A stretch of 64,000 bases of DNA from Winogradskyella sp. (GCF_025210595.1 NZ_JAOARH010000037.1:1-64000), one strand, 5' to 3'; counted from the first letter of the stretch, positions 18,000 through 26,610 are shown. Numbers and translations: made by a program. Notes: generated from the sequence alone by a model not told the origin.

Positions 18000-18428
18000 T
18001 TAAAATGGTAAATCGTCATCAACTTCTGGTGTAACGCTATTTTGAGTAGGTTGTTGAGGTTGTGCTTGCTGCTGATTTTGCTGCTGCTCGTTCTTGTTAG
18101 TTAAAAAAGTAAAGTCGGTACAATGTATTTCGGTAGAGTAACGATCCATGCCTTTATCATCTGTCCATTTTCTAGTTTTTATACGACCTTCAATATAGAC
18201 TTTGTCTCCTTTGCTAAGGTATTTTTCGCATATTTCAGCAGCTTTATTTCTTACAACAATATTATGCCATTCAGTACTAGAAACTCTTTCGTTTGTGGTC
18301 TTATTGGTGTAAGTTTCGTTAGTTGCTAAAGGAAATCTACCAACACAATTTCTATCATCGAAATAATGCATTTTTACTTCATCACCCAAATGCCCAATTA
18401 GCATTACTTTGTTCAATGTTCCAGACAT
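18000..18428 (-). CDS. ssb: Single-stranded DNA-binding protein
   Basis: SSB coats single-stranded DNA in replication, recombination and repair. The 142-residue protein has an OB-fold domain (about 1-108) starting SGTLNKVMLIGHLGDEV with the usual WHNIVV and KGDKVYIEGRIKTRKW strands. A glutamine-rich disordered linker (QQQNQQQAQPQQPTQ) leads to the acidic tip DDDLPF, which in the family docks partner proteins. It lies between mutY and gldE; the conserved order suggests cotranscription with gldE and gldD. Start ATG at 18428. Confidence 0.96.
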   Translation of the reverse strand: MSGTLNKVMLIGHLGDEVKMHYFDDRNCVGRFPLATNETYTNKTTNERVSSTEWHNIVVRNKAAEICEKYLSKGDKVYIEGRIKTRKWTDDKGMDRYSTEIHCTDFTFLTNKNEQQQNQQQAQPQQPTQNSVTPEVDDDLPF

Positions 18429-18581
18429 ATTAAATTATTTAAGCTTACAAAGTTACTTATTTTGTAATCACACCTTTAAAATTAATAAAAAAATGTGATT
18501 TACATCTATTTAAAATTTTCAAGAGCATTAGATATTGGTAAAGCTACTGTTTGCCAAATGCTTATTATTAGTTTTTATGCT

Positions 18582-19625
18582 TTACGAAAAATTAAAAGCT
18601 TTAATGAAGTTATCTATAAGAATTGGTACAGGATAATTTTTTAGTTCTTTAATTGGAACTGATGCCTCAGGTAACTGATTAATTTCTATAATCCAGAATT
18701 TAGTATGAAGATGTTGATGAGATAGCTTATGAACTTTGTCTTTAATATTATATAAAGAATACTCAAATTTAAGATCCTTTAAAAAGCTATGATTTAGGTC
18801 GAGAAGATGAAATTCATCTGAGGATAAACTTTTTTTAGATTCAATTAAGGGGAATTGATATAAATTCTGCCAAATACCCTTAGAAGTTCTTTTTTCTATA
18901 AATGTATTTTTACTTTTATCAATACACACCAAAAAGTTGAAATATTTAATTTTTACTTTGGTTTTCTTTATTTTAACTGGAAGTGTATTGATTAAATTCT
19001 TTTCTAGAGCAACACAACTTTGACTTAATGGACAAACCATACAAGATGGGTTTTTAGGTTTGCACTGTATAGCACCAAATTCCATAATCGATTGATTGAA
19101 AATAGCAGGTTGCTTACTATCGATAAGCGAAGTTGCCATTTTTTTAAATTCCTTTATGCCTGCAGTGGAATTTATAGGAGTATCAATGCCAAAATAGCGA
19201 GCTAATACTCTGTAAACATTTCCGTCTACAACTGCTGCAACCTCATTAAAAGCAATTGAAGCAATAGCACTAGCGGTATAATCACCAACACCTTTAAGTT
19301 TTATTAGGTCTTTGTAGTTGTTAGGAAAATCACCTTTTAGACTAAAAGCTATATGTTTGGCAGTAGCGTGTAAATTTCTGGCTCTAGAGTAATAACCCAA
19401 GCCTTGCCATAGTTTTAATACTTCTTCTTCATAAGCGTTTGCAAGGTCAAAAACAGTAGGGTATTGCTTAATAAAAGCATTATAATAAGGTAAACCTTGC
19501 TTAACTTGTGTTTGCTGCAAAATTATTTCAGAAAGCCAAATATGATAAGGATTTATAGTCTCTCGCCAAGGCAGGCTTCTGTTATTATTTGAGTACCAAT
19601 TAATTAGCGTGTTGCTAAATTCCAT
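18582..19625 (-). CDS. mutY: A/G-specific adenine DNA glycosylase
   Basis: MutY removes adenine mispaired with 8-oxoguanine or G in base-excision repair. I chose ATG at 19625 (MEFSNTLINWYSNNNRSLPW); an in-frame TTG 24 bases upstream is less likely. Visible features are LPWRETINPYHIWLSEIILQQTQV with the catalytic glutamate, a helix-hairpin-helix LKGVGDYTASAIASIAF, and VVDGNVYRVLARYFG with the catalytic aspartate. The 4Fe-4S loop is intact (CKPKNPSCMVCPLSQSC, spacing C-x6-C-x2-C-x5-C). The C-terminal NUDIX-like 8-oxoG-recognition domain is about 120 residues long. It is divergent from the HU gene. Confidence 0.96.
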   Translation of the reverse strand: MEFSNTLINWYSNNNRSLPWRETINPYHIWLSEIILQQTQVKQGLPYYNAFIKQYPTVFDLANAYEEEVLKLWQGLGYYSRARNLHATAKHIAFSLKGDFPNNYKDLIKLKGVGDYTASAIASIAFNEVAAVVDGNVYRVLARYFGIDTPINSTAGIKEFKKMATSLIDSKQPAIFNQSIMEFGAIQCKPKNPSCMVCPLSQSCVALEKNLINTLPVKIKKTKVKIKYFNFLVCIDKSKNTFIEKRTSKGIWQNLYQFPLIESKKSLSSDEFHLLDLNHSFLKDLKFEYSLYNIKDKVHKLSHQHLHTKFWIIEINQLPEASVPIKELKNYPVPILIDNFIKAFNFS

Positions 19626-19646
19626 CTGTTCATTTACAATTTTTAA

Positions 19647-19654
19647 CAAAATTA
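19647..19654 (-). promoter_or_regulatory. Probable -7 element of mutY
   Basis: Read on the minus strand, the sequence is TAATTTTG, a full match to TAnnTTTG, about 22 bases before the mutY ATG. No clear TTG lies at the expected distance upstream. Confidence 0.4.
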
Positions 19655-19688
19655 AATCTTTATGTTGTTAAATTTTAATTAATTACGC

Positions 19689-19720
19689 TTGAAATATTGA
19701 AATTAAATTACATATATTTG
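19689..19720 (+). promoter_or_regulatory. Promoter of the HU gene
   Basis: TTG at 19689-19691 and TATATTTG at 19713-19720 are separated by 21 bases, matching the Bacteroidota TTG / TAnnTTTG promoter. They lie about 40 bases before the HU start. Confidence 0.6.
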
Positions 19721-19759
19721 CATCCCTTAGAATTAATAGTAACCCTAAAACTAATAACA

Positions 19760-20050
19760 ATGACAAAAGCCGATTTAGTAGCTAAGATATCTGATAAATT
19801 AGGTATGGAGAAAGGTGACGTACAAGCTACAGTAGAAACTTTTATGGAAGAAGTTAAATCATCATTAGAAGGTGGTGATAACGTATACTTAAGAGGTTTC
19901 GGAAGTTTCATTATTAAAACTAGAGCAGAGAAAACAGGTCGTAATATTTCTAAAAATACAACGATTAAAATTCCAGCTCACAACATACCAGCTTTTAAAC
20001 CAGCTAAAGTATTTTTAGAAGGTGTAAAATCTAATGTTGAAGTTAACTAA
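19760..20050 (+). CDS. HU family DNA-binding protein
   Basis: This nucleoid-associated protein bends DNA and acts as a dimer. I chose ATG at 19760, giving 96 residues starting MTKADLVAKISDKLGMEKGD; an upstream in-frame ATG at 19697 lies before the -7 box and is unlikely. The family pattern is complete: an N-terminal helical dimer region, VYLRGFGSFIIKTRAEKTGRN, and the DNA-clasping arm ending TTIKIPAHNIPAFKPAKVF. A strong TTG / TATATTTG promoter precedes it. It is followed 41 bases later by the gene for a 29-residue basic protein, then by RNase E/G. Confidence 0.95.
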   Translation: MTKADLVAKISDKLGMEKGDVQATVETFMEEVKSSLEGGDNVYLRGFGSFIIKTRAEKTGRNISKNTTIKIPAHNIPAFKPAKVFLEGVKSNVEVN

Positions 20051-20091
20051 GACATTAAAAAAGATTATTAATTTAAAAAGCATTTTTCATT

Positions 20092-20181
20092 ATGCCAAGT
20101 GGTAAAAAAAGAAAGAGACACAAGGTAGCGACGCATAAGCGTAAAAAACGTAGACGCGCTAATCGTCACAAAAAGAAATAA
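20092..20181 (+). CDS. 29-residue, extremely basic small protein
   Basis: The frame from ATG 20092 to TAA 20179-20181 encodes 29 residues: start MPSGKKRKRHKVATHKRKK, end RRRANRHKKK. Some 20 of the 29 residues are Lys, Arg or His, and there is no acidic residue. It lies between HU and RNase E/G and ends just before a hairpin. The composition and the 'KRKR-x-K...HK-x-KK' layout recall very small ribosome-associated proteins such as the bS22 / mitochondrial mS38 (COX24/AURKAIP1 C-terminal) type. I recall near-identical small proteins at this place in other Flavobacteriia, but could not verify this. A ribosomal or RNA-binding role is inferred only. Confidence 0.75.
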   Translation: MPSGKKRKRHKVATHKRKKRRRANRHKKK

Positions 20182-20187
20182 GCTGAG

Positions 20188-20214
20188 AAAAAGTAGTTTT
20201 AAACTACTTTTTTC
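20188..20214 (+). terminator. Terminator after the 29-residue protein gene
   Basis: AAAAAGTAGTTT (20188-20199) pairs with AAACTACTTTTT (20201-20212), followed by more T residues. It separates HU and the small protein from rng. Confidence 0.8.
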
Positions 20215-20281
20215 AGTTTTTTTTAAAACGTTCTTTGATATAAAATTAGATGTATTTAATAGAGTACATCATAATTTGTTT

Positions 20282-20359
20282 GGATTATCCGATAGATTAT
20301 TATCGGAATCCTGTGTCAAATAATTTAGTAAAATCCATCCCGATGTTTACTATCGGGAT
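20282..20359 (+). promoter_or_regulatory. Two tandem hairpins in the leader of RNase E/G
   Basis: Hairpin A at 20282-20310 has the core TCCGATA (20288-20294) / TATCGGA (20301-20307), and a GGATT/AATCC extension with a 2-base bulge. Hairpin B at 20337-20359 is ATCCCGAT / ATCGGGAT with the 7-base loop GTTTACT, ending 13 bases before the rng start. Both share CCGATA-type arms. They could be 5' UTR elements for autoregulation or copies of an intergenic repeat. Confidence 0.55.
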
Positions 20360-20372
20360 TTAAATTAACATT

Positions 20373-21917
20373 ATGAACAAAGAATTAATCGTAAGATCGA
20401 GTTCAGATATTGTTGATTTTGCCTTATTAAAAGATGGAAAACTTATTGAATTACATAAAGATGAAGAGGATAGTAACTTTGCAGTAGGCGATATTTTTAT
20501 TGCTAAAATCCGCAAAGTAATTCCAGGTTTAAATGCAGCATTTGTAAATGTTGGATATGAAAAAGATGGTTTTTTGCACTATCATGACCTTGGACCAAAA
20601 TTACCTTCACTTTTAAAATTCATTAAACGTGTAAGCACAGGAAAATTAAGAGATTATAGTCTCAAAGACTTTCCGTTTGAAAAAGATTTAGATAAGCATG
20701 GCGCTATTGCTAATGCCCTTAAGTCTAATCAATCAATTTTAGTACAAGTAGTAAAAGAGCCTATTTCTACAAAGGGACCACGCATTAGTTCAGAATTATC
20801 TATTGCTGGTAGATACATTGTCTTAGTACCTTTTTCTAATCGTATTTCAATTTCACAAAAAATTGAATCTCAAGAAGAAAAAGACCGATTAAAAAGACTC
20901 GTTAGAAGTATTACTCCTAAGGGATTTGGCGTTATTATTCGTACTGTAGCTGAAGGCAAAAAAGTTGCCGAGCTAGATAATGATTTACAAAATTTGCTGA
21001 CAAGATGGACAGCAATGTGTAAAAAGTTATACAAAGCACATCATCCAACTAAAGTTTTGGGAGAAATGAATAAAGCATCCTCAATATTGAGAGATATTTT
21101 TAATGATTCGTTCTCTGGTATTGTTGTAGATGATGAAGAATTGTATATACAAGTAAAAGATTACGTGCAAAAGATTGCACCGAAAAAAGAGTCTATTGTA
21201 AAGCACTATAAAAACGGAGTTCCTGTATTTGAAAAATATGGAATAGAACGCCAAATAAAAACATCGTTTGGTAAAACCGTTTCTATGGCTAAAGGCGCTT
21301 ATTTAGTTATAGAACATACTGAAGCTATGCATGTTATAGATGTAAATAGTGGTAATCGTTCTAACAAAGAGAAAAGTCAAGAAGATACAGCCTTAGAAGT
21401 TAATTTAATCTCTGCAACCGAAATTGCTCGTCAATTACGCCTTCGTGATATGGGAGGTATTATAGTAGTTGATTTTATTGATATGGGCAAAGCAGAAAAC
21501 AGAAAGCAACTTTACAATCATCTCAGAGAAGAGATGAGAGACGACAAAGCAAAGCACAAAATATTACCGCCGAGTAAGTTTGGTTTAGTGCAAATTACCA
21601 GACAGCGTGTTAGGCCAGAGCGTAATATTAAAACAAAAGAAGAGAATCCAAATCTCGTTGGTGGTGATGAAATAGAAGCACCAATTAAAGTGGTAGAGCG
21701 TATTAGGCAAGACCTAGAGCGGATTCTTAAAAAAGACTATAAAAAGATAACATTAAATGCACATCCTTTTATAGCTGCCTTTTTAACCAAGGGGTATCCA
21801 TCTATACGTGCAAAGTGGTTCTTTGAGCACAAAAAATGGGTAAAAGTTTTACCTAGAGATGCTTACACATATCTTGAATATCATTTTTTTGATAAAGATG
21901 GTAACAAAATCAAATAA
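20373..21917 (+). CDS. rng: Ribonuclease E/G family endoribonuclease
   Basis: This endoribonuclease is expected in rRNA maturation and mRNA turnover. The 514 residues start with the RNase G-type N-terminus (MNKELIVRSSSDIVDFALLKDGKLIELH), and an S1 domain spans about 35-125. The catalytic DNase I-like domain contains IDVNSGNRS and VVDFIDMGKAENR, with the metal-binding aspartates. The CPxCxG 'Zn-link' cysteines that join protomers in E. coli RNase E/G are absent: after TRQRVRPERNIK comes an acidic insertion and then EAPIKVVERI. The C-terminus KITLNAHPFIAAFLTKGYPSIRAKW is family-typical. It is cytoplasmic. Start ATG at 20373. Confidence 0.94.
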   Translation: MNKELIVRSSSDIVDFALLKDGKLIELHKDEEDSNFAVGDIFIAKIRKVIPGLNAAFVNVGYEKDGFLHYHDLGPKLPSLLKFIKRVSTGKLRDYSLKDFPFEKDLDKHGAIANALKSNQSILVQVVKEPISTKGPRISSELSIAGRYIVLVPFSNRISISQKIESQEEKDRLKRLVRSITPKGFGVIIRTVAEGKKVAELDNDLQNLLTRWTAMCKKLYKAHHPTKVLGEMNKASSILRDIFNDSFSGIVVDDEELYIQVKDYVQKIAPKKESIVKHYKNGVPVFEKYGIERQIKTSFGKTVSMAKGAYLVIEHTEAMHVIDVNSGNRSNKEKSQEDTALEVNLISATEIARQLRLRDMGGIIVVDFIDMGKAENRKQLYNHLREEMRDDKAKHKILPPSKFGLVQITRQRVRPERNIKTKEENPNLVGGDEIEAPIKVVERIRQDLERILKKDYKKITLNAHPFIAAFLTKGYPSIRAKWFFEHKKWVKVLPRDAYTYLEYHFFDKDGNKIK

Positions 21918-21927
21918 TATCTATTAG

Positions 21928-21960
21928 AAAAGCCCTTCCTTATTTTGGAAGGGCTTTTTT
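21928..21960. terminator. Terminator after RNase E/G
   Basis: AAAAGCCCTTCC (21928-21939) pairs with GGAAGGGCTTTT (21947-21958) around a 7-base loop, followed by T residues. The opposite strand also gives a T run, so it may serve the converging DUF5686-like gene too. Confidence 0.93.
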
Positions 21961-21994
21961 GTTTTTATGTACAGTTTTATTAGATAGTGTTTGT

Positions 21995-23281
21995 TTAAAG
22001 CGAGATGTTAAATGTAAATTTAAAAGCAATATTATCTTCAAATTTAGGAATATGATATGCACCATAACGATAAGCAAAACTTAATCCAAAACCAAGCAAT
22101 AATTTATTGATTTCAAAACCAGATTCTGAGTATAAGTGGTTAAGTGTATTAAATGAAATTCCTTGATGCTTACTTATGCTTTTCATATTTCCAAGAGCAT
22201 ATCTAGATATTAATACAAGTTGAGGTTTAAATCGTTGAGAGATTTTAAATGGCCTGAAATAGTGTTTTAACTGCAATGTTGAGAACTTATCGCTAAAAAA
22301 TTCATTAAAGTACATAGTTTCAAAACTATTAAGACCAGCAACAGAAAAACGTTGCAAAATGGTTTCTTTAGTAATGTTGTTAGGATAGGCATGATACAAA
22401 TGTGTTAGAGGTACATCTCCTTCTGCTATGCCAGCAACTAATGTAATGTTAGTTTTGGCATCATTAGAGTGAATAAACTCTTGTATAGTCCTAAAGTCTA
22501 ATTTAGTAAAGTTAAAATCACTGTTTAAAACCGATTTAAAACCTTTTGTAAGCTGTAATGTAAATTTTGGATAGCCATCTTTAGATTCAATAATTTTATC
22601 CTCTTTTGTATCAAATCTACTAAAAGGACTCCACTGTAAACTTAATTTAGCTGTACTCAAATTAAATCTGTCATAAGCTACATTATCTAAAAGATAATTA
22701 TAGTTATACGTAGGATTAATTTTACTGTATGAGAATTGGGTCTCAGACAATAAATGATTAGAAATTTTGTGTTGTAAGCCTATAGATTTTGTAATGTGTT
22801 TATGAAATAAACTTATATTAAGAAGTCGTGGTTCAAAAAAGGTAAAGAAACGTTTATCAGTTAAAAATGCTGAGCTTCCTGTTTCTTGTAAATCATCTGT
22901 ATAAGATAAATTTACCCAAGTATTAGAGGTTTTATTAATCCTAAAACCTCCTCCAATACTGTGCTTGTATTTCTTGTCTAAAAAACCATAAACTAAATAC
23001 CCATTAACACGATATTTTTCAGAAAAACGTTCGTTAGTTGTTCCGCCTAATCCAGTTCTAAATCCTTCAAACTGATTAAATTTAATAAGATATCTAAGGT
23101 CTAAATTAAAAAAGTTTATGGGTAAGTAACCGTTTCCGATGTTTTTAAGAAACTCAGCTTTTTTTATAGAATCTTTTTCTGTTTCAGATTGATAAAAATT
23201 CTTTTTTTCTGAAATAGGATTTTGAGCAAAGCTATTTATTGCAAGGCAAAGTAGAAAAACAACAAATAGTCGCTGTAGCAT
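21995..23281 (-). CDS. DUF5686-like outer-membrane barrel protein (short form)
   Basis: This 428-residue protein has a signal peptide (MLQRLFVVFLLCLAINSFAQ). The rest is a series of amphipathic strands with periodic aromatic residues. The end, FAYRYGAYHIPKFEDNIAFKFTFNISL, resembles the C-terminus of DUF5686 proteins. Full DUF5686 proteins are about 800 residues, with a carboxypeptidase-like N-domain; here that half is missing although the signal peptide is present. So this is either a natural short paralogue or a deletion derivative. It probably sits in the outer membrane. It is downstream of frr on the same strand across a structured 184-base gap. The function is unknown, and the family assignment is moderately certain. 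Confidence 0.65.
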   Translation of the reverse strand: MLQRLFVVFLLCLAINSFAQNPISEKKNFYQSETEKDSIKKAEFLKNIGNGYLPINFFNLDLRYLIKFNQFEGFRTGLGGTTNERFSEKYRVNGYLVYGFLDKKYKHSIGGGFRINKTSNTWVNLSYTDDLQETGSSAFLTDKRFFTFFEPRLLNISLFHKHITKSIGLQHKISNHLLSETQFSYSKINPTYNYNYLLDNVAYDRFNLSTAKLSLQWSPFSRFDTKEDKIIESKDGYPKFTLQLTKGFKSVLNSDFNFTKLDFRTIQEFIHSNDAKTNITLVAGIAEGDVPLTHLYHAYPNNITKETILQRFSVAGLNSFETMYFNEFFSDKFSTLQLKHYFRPFKISQRFKPQLVLISRYALGNMKSISKHQGISFNTLNHLYSESGFEINKLLLGFGLSFAYRYGAYHIPKFEDNIAFKFTFNISL

Positions 23282-23312
23282 TTAAATTAACAAGTTTTTA
23301 TATTAAAAAAAG

Positions 23313-23441
23313 AGACTGTCTGAAAAGGTAATGTTTTGTCAATCTGAACTCTTTTCAGATTCTAAAACATATTGAAAACGAATTAATAGAGATTCTAAAA
23401 TAAATTTAGAACAACAGGTTTTCGTACTTTTTAGACAGTCT
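23313..23441. repeat. 129-bp element with 15-bp terminal inverted repeats (MITE-like or structured 3' UTR)
   Basis: AGACTGTCTGAAAAG (23313-23327) and CTTTTTAGACAGTCT (23427-23441) are inverted copies with 14 of 15 bases matching. The interior has a smaller hairpin (AATCTGA / TCAGATT, about 23341-23362) and no open frame. Read on the minus strand, the right end is followed by a run of T, so it may also terminate frr. The end sequence resembles insertion-sequence ends, but no clear target duplication is visible. Confidence 0.5.
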
Positions 23442-23465
23442 AATGTATTATTATCTAAGTTTTGA

Positions 23466-24020
23466 TTATACAGTCATAATCTCTTTTTCCTTAACGTCTA
23501 GAATACCATCTATACTTTTAACGTAAGAATCTGTGAGTTCTTGTATATCAATTTCAGCATTACTTTTTAAATCTTCAGAAGCGTCTGTTTTTTTTATGTC
23601 ATTCATCGCTTCTTTACGAGCATTTCTTACACCAACTTTAGCATCTTCAGATTCAGATTTTGCTTGTTTAGCTAAATCTTTACGACGTTCTTCAGTTAAA
23701 GGTGGTACATTGATTATAATTGTTTCACCATTATTCATAGGGTTAAAACCTAAATTGGCTAACATTATACCACGCTCAATTTCTTGAAGCATACTTTTTT
23801 CCCATGGTTGTACTGAAATTGTTCTACCATCTGGAGTGTTAACATTAGCAACCTGATTTAATGGTGTTTGAGAACCATAGTAATCTACCATTACACTTCC
23901 TAACATTGCAGGGCTTGCTTTACCAGCTCTAATGTTTACAAGTTGTTTTTCTAAATGCTTAACAGCATTATCCATAGCTTCTTTTGCTGTGTCTATGATA
24001 AATTGAATGTCGTCGTTCAT
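23466..24020 (-). CDS. frr: Ribosome recycling factor
   Basis: RRF, together with EF-G, splits post-termination ribosomes. The 184 residues match the normal length. Key segments are MDNAVKHLEKQLVNIRAGKASPAML (three-helix bundle domain with the conserved arginine), VDYYGSQTPLNQVANVNTPDGRTISVQPW (beta domain II), and PPLTEERRKDLAKQAKSESEDAKVGVRNARKEA. It is cytoplasmic. It follows pyrH by 44 bases on the same strand, the usual pyrH-frr pair. Start ATG at 24020. Confidence 0.97.
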   Translation of the reverse strand: MNDDIQFIIDTAKEAMDNAVKHLEKQLVNIRAGKASPAMLGSVMVDYYGSQTPLNQVANVNTPDGRTISVQPWEKSMLQEIERGIMLANLGFNPMNNGETIIINVPPLTEERRKDLAKQAKSESEDAKVGVRNARKEAMNDIKKTDASEDLKSNAEIDIQELTDSYVKSIDGILDVKEKEIMTV

Positions 24021-24064
24021 AATCTTTAATTTTAATGGATTGCTATCAAAAGTTAAGCCAAATA

Positions 24065-24772
24065 TTATAAGTTAACTTCAGTGCCTATGTTTTCACCAGA
24101 AACTACTTTTAGTAGGTTTCCTTTTTTATTCATATCAAAAACAATGATTGGCAATTTATTTTCCTGACTTAATGTAAAAGCTGTAGTATCCATTACTTTA
24201 AGCCCTTTACTAAGTACATCGTCAAAAGTAATATGATCAAATTTAACTGCAGAACTGTCTTTTTCTGGGTCTGCTGTATAAATACCATCTACTCTTGTAC
24301 CTTTTAAAATAACATCAGCCTCTATTTCTATGGCGCGTAATACAGCAGCTGAATCTGTTGTAAAATATGGGTTACCAGTACCACCACCAAAAATAACAAC
24401 ACGTCCTTTGTTTAAGTGGCTCATTGCTTTCCTTCTTATAAAAGGTTCTGCAACTTCGTTTATTTTAATAGCTGTTTGTAAACGCGTTTTTACATCGGCA
24501 TCTTCTAGTGCGTTTTGTAAAGCTAAACCATTAATTACGGTTGCTAACATTCCCATATGATCTCCTTGTACACGATCCATACCATTAACTGCACCTGCAA
24601 CACCTCTAAAGATGTTTCCACCACCAATTACAATAGCGACTTCTACTCCTAAGTTAGTTATTTCTTTAATGTCATGGGCATATTCAGCTAAACGTGTAGG
24701 ATCTATACCATATTGGCGATCTCCCATTAAGGCTTCACCAGATAATTTCAGTAAAATTCTTTTGTATTTCAT
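24065..24772 (-). CDS. pyrH: UMP kinase
   Basis: PyrH phosphorylates UMP to UDP for pyrimidine nucleotide synthesis. The 235-residue amino-acid-kinase-fold protein shows [73 protein letters not shown] and the C-terminal [21 protein letters not shown], all typical of bacterial hexameric UMP kinases. It is cytoplasmic. It heads the pyrH-frr pair. Upstream, on the minus strand, a TATTTTTG box at 24792-24799 fits the -7 consensus, so the pair has its own promoter. That matters because an opposite-strand gene separates it from tsf. Confidence 0.97.
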   Translation of the reverse strand: MKYKRILLKLSGEALMGDRQYGIDPTRLAEYAHDIKEITNLGVEVAIVIGGGNIFRGVAGAVNGMDRVQGDHMGMLATVINGLALQNALEDADVKTRLQTAIKINEVAEPFIRRKAMSHLNKGRVVIFGGGTGNPYFTTDSAAVLRAIEIEADVILKGTRVDGIYTADPEKDSSAVKFDHITFDDVLSKGLKVMDTTAFTLSQENKLPIIVFDMNKKGNLLKVVSGENIGTEVNL

Positions 24773-24791
24773 GCTTAATTTGAAAGTTGAA

Positions 24792-24799
24792 CAAAAATA
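24792..24799 (-). promoter_or_regulatory. Probable -7 element of pyrH-frr
   Basis: Read on the minus strand, this is TATTTTTG, a full TAnnTTTG match about 20 bases before the pyrH ATG. No clear TTG lies upstream at the usual distance. Confidence 0.45.
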
Positions 24800-24884
24800 A
24801 TAAAATAGTACGTTTTTCTTTTTATTTTTTTGATGACATTTTATAATTGATTCGATTAGTTCATATAATACTAATGCAAAATTT

Positions 24885-26609
24885 ATGAAGTCAAATTACA
24901 TTACAGTAGTTGTTCTTTTATTTAGTATCAATGTTTTTTCACAGGGATTTGAATGGGTTCAACACATTGGAGGCACAGGACATAAGTATGTAAATAAATC
25001 TGTAATGGATGATTCTGACAATGTGTACCTTGCCGGATATTTTTTTGGTGAAGCAGATTTTGATACGTCTGAAAACAATAGTGTAATATTTAATACTACT
25101 GACAGTAATAATATTAAAGCCTATGTGTCTAAGTATAATAACGTTGGTGATTTAGAATGGGCTACTGTAATTGAATCTTCAAATATCGTTTATGCAAATA
25201 CACTTTCAATAGACAATAATGGGATTTATGTTGCAGGTCAGTTTATCGAAAATGTTGATTTTGATTCTGGTACTACAGTATTAACATCAAGCATTAGCTC
25301 AGGTTTTAAAATGTTTGTAGCTTTTTATGATTTAAATGGAAATTTTCAATGGGTAGTAGATTGGACGAGTTCAACCGCTAAGACTACTCCAAAAGATTTG
25401 CTTTTAGATTCACAAGGGAATCTTCATATTACAGGAAGTTATTATGAAGGAATATTAAAACCAGATCCTATAAGTGATATTGATAGTTATAGTTCAACAA
25501 GGCAAAAAGGATTTTGGATAACATTGAATAATCTTCATGAATATGTTCAATCTAAGCAGTTTGGTGATATAGCTAATACATGGTATAATTACGATGATGT
25601 AGATAATGCTATTTTAGATGAGTCAGGTAATATATTGATATCTGGAAACTTTAGAGGAAGTTTTGATTTTGACTTTGGAAGCGGTACAACACTACTTGAA
25701 AATGATAACGGAGGAAGTTTTTTTGCTAAATATACGTTAGGTGGTACTTTAATTTGGGCAAAACAACTTGAGCGTGTTGAAACCCAGAAGATAGCTTGTG
25801 ATGATGATGGTAATATTTTCGCTACAGGAACATATGGAGGAAATGTAGATTTTGACCCTTCAGATGCTTCAGAATATTTTGTTCAAGCATTTGGAACTTA
25901 TTACGATAACTATCTTCTTAAATGGGATAGTTTAGGGAATTTTAATTGGGCATTTGGTTTTGGAGGTAATTATGGACCATCAGATAGAAGTTATGATATA
26001 GAATTAGATGCTAATACAGTTTACATTACAGGAAGTATAACCTTTGCAGGTGATATTGATTTTGATCCAGATCCTATTGATGAATACAATATTACTACTT
26101 ACGGTTTTGCAGATTACTTTGCTGCAAGATATTCTACTGATGGCGATTTTATATGGGCTGTTAATTTAAATGGAGACCAAGCATCAAGTAGTAATGTAAC
26201 TGGAAAAAGTATTATGCTAAATAATGAGGGTAAACTACTTTCAGTTGGAGAATTTAGTGATATGGTTAATTTTAATTCAGGTGCTAGTTCAGAAATTATC
26301 TCAGCTCAAGGTACACAAGATATTTTTTTGATGCAGCTAGATAATGAGCTTCTAGGAATCAATGATGAGAATTTTGCCCCTGATTTATCCGTTTATCCTA
26401 ACCCAGTGACTAATGATTTATTCATTAAAACAAAATCATTGATGCAATCTGTTTCAGTTTATAATATTAAAGGGCAACAAATGTATTTTAAAGATCATAA
26501 TGATTTAGAATCCACAATAAATTTGAGTAGTCTAGCCTCTGGAATTTATTTATTGAAAGTTAATTATGCTCAAGGATTAATAGGTTTAAAACGAATAATT
26601 AAAAATTAA
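24885..26609 (+). CDS. Secreted beta-propeller-like protein with T9SS type A sorting domain
   Basis: This 574-residue protein has a signal peptide ([20 protein letters not shown]). Seven repeats of about 55-75 residues follow, each centred on a strand such as [55 protein letters not shown] and [16 protein letters not shown]. Seven copies fit a seven-bladed SBBP/NHL-type propeller, and the DFD pairs may bind calcium. Residues about 495-574 are a Por secretion-system sorting domain ([24 protein letters not shown], ending KRIIKN), which directs export by T9SS and surface attachment. It lies alone on the + strand between tsf and pyrH. Ligand unknown. Confidence 0.88.
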   Translation: MKSNYITVVVLLFSINVFSQGFEWVQHIGGTGHKYVNKSVMDDSDNVYLAGYFFGEADFDTSENNSVIFNTTDSNNIKAYVSKYNNVGDLEWATVIESSNIVYANTLSIDNNGIYVAGQFIENVDFDSGTTVLTSSISSGFKMFVAFYDLNGNFQWVVDWTSSTAKTTPKDLLLDSQGNLHITGSYYEGILKPDPISDIDSYSSTRQKGFWITLNNLHEYVQSKQFGDIANTWYNYDDVDNAILDESGNILISGNFRGSFDFDFGSGTTLLENDNGGSFFAKYTLGGTLIWAKQLERVETQKIACDDDGNIFATGTYGGNVDFDPSDASEYFVQAFGTYYDNYLLKWDSLGNFNWAFGFGGNYGPSDRSYDIELDANTVYITGSITFAGDIDFDPDPIDEYNITTYGFADYFAARYSTDGDFIWAVNLNGDQASSSNVTGKSIMLNNEGKLLSVGEFSDMVNFNSGASSEIISAQGTQDIFLMQLDNELLGINDENFAPDLSVYPNPVTNDLFIKTKSLMQSVSVYNIKGQQMYFKDHNDLESTINLSSLASGIYLLKVNYAQGLIGLKRIIKN

Positions 26610-26610
26610 A

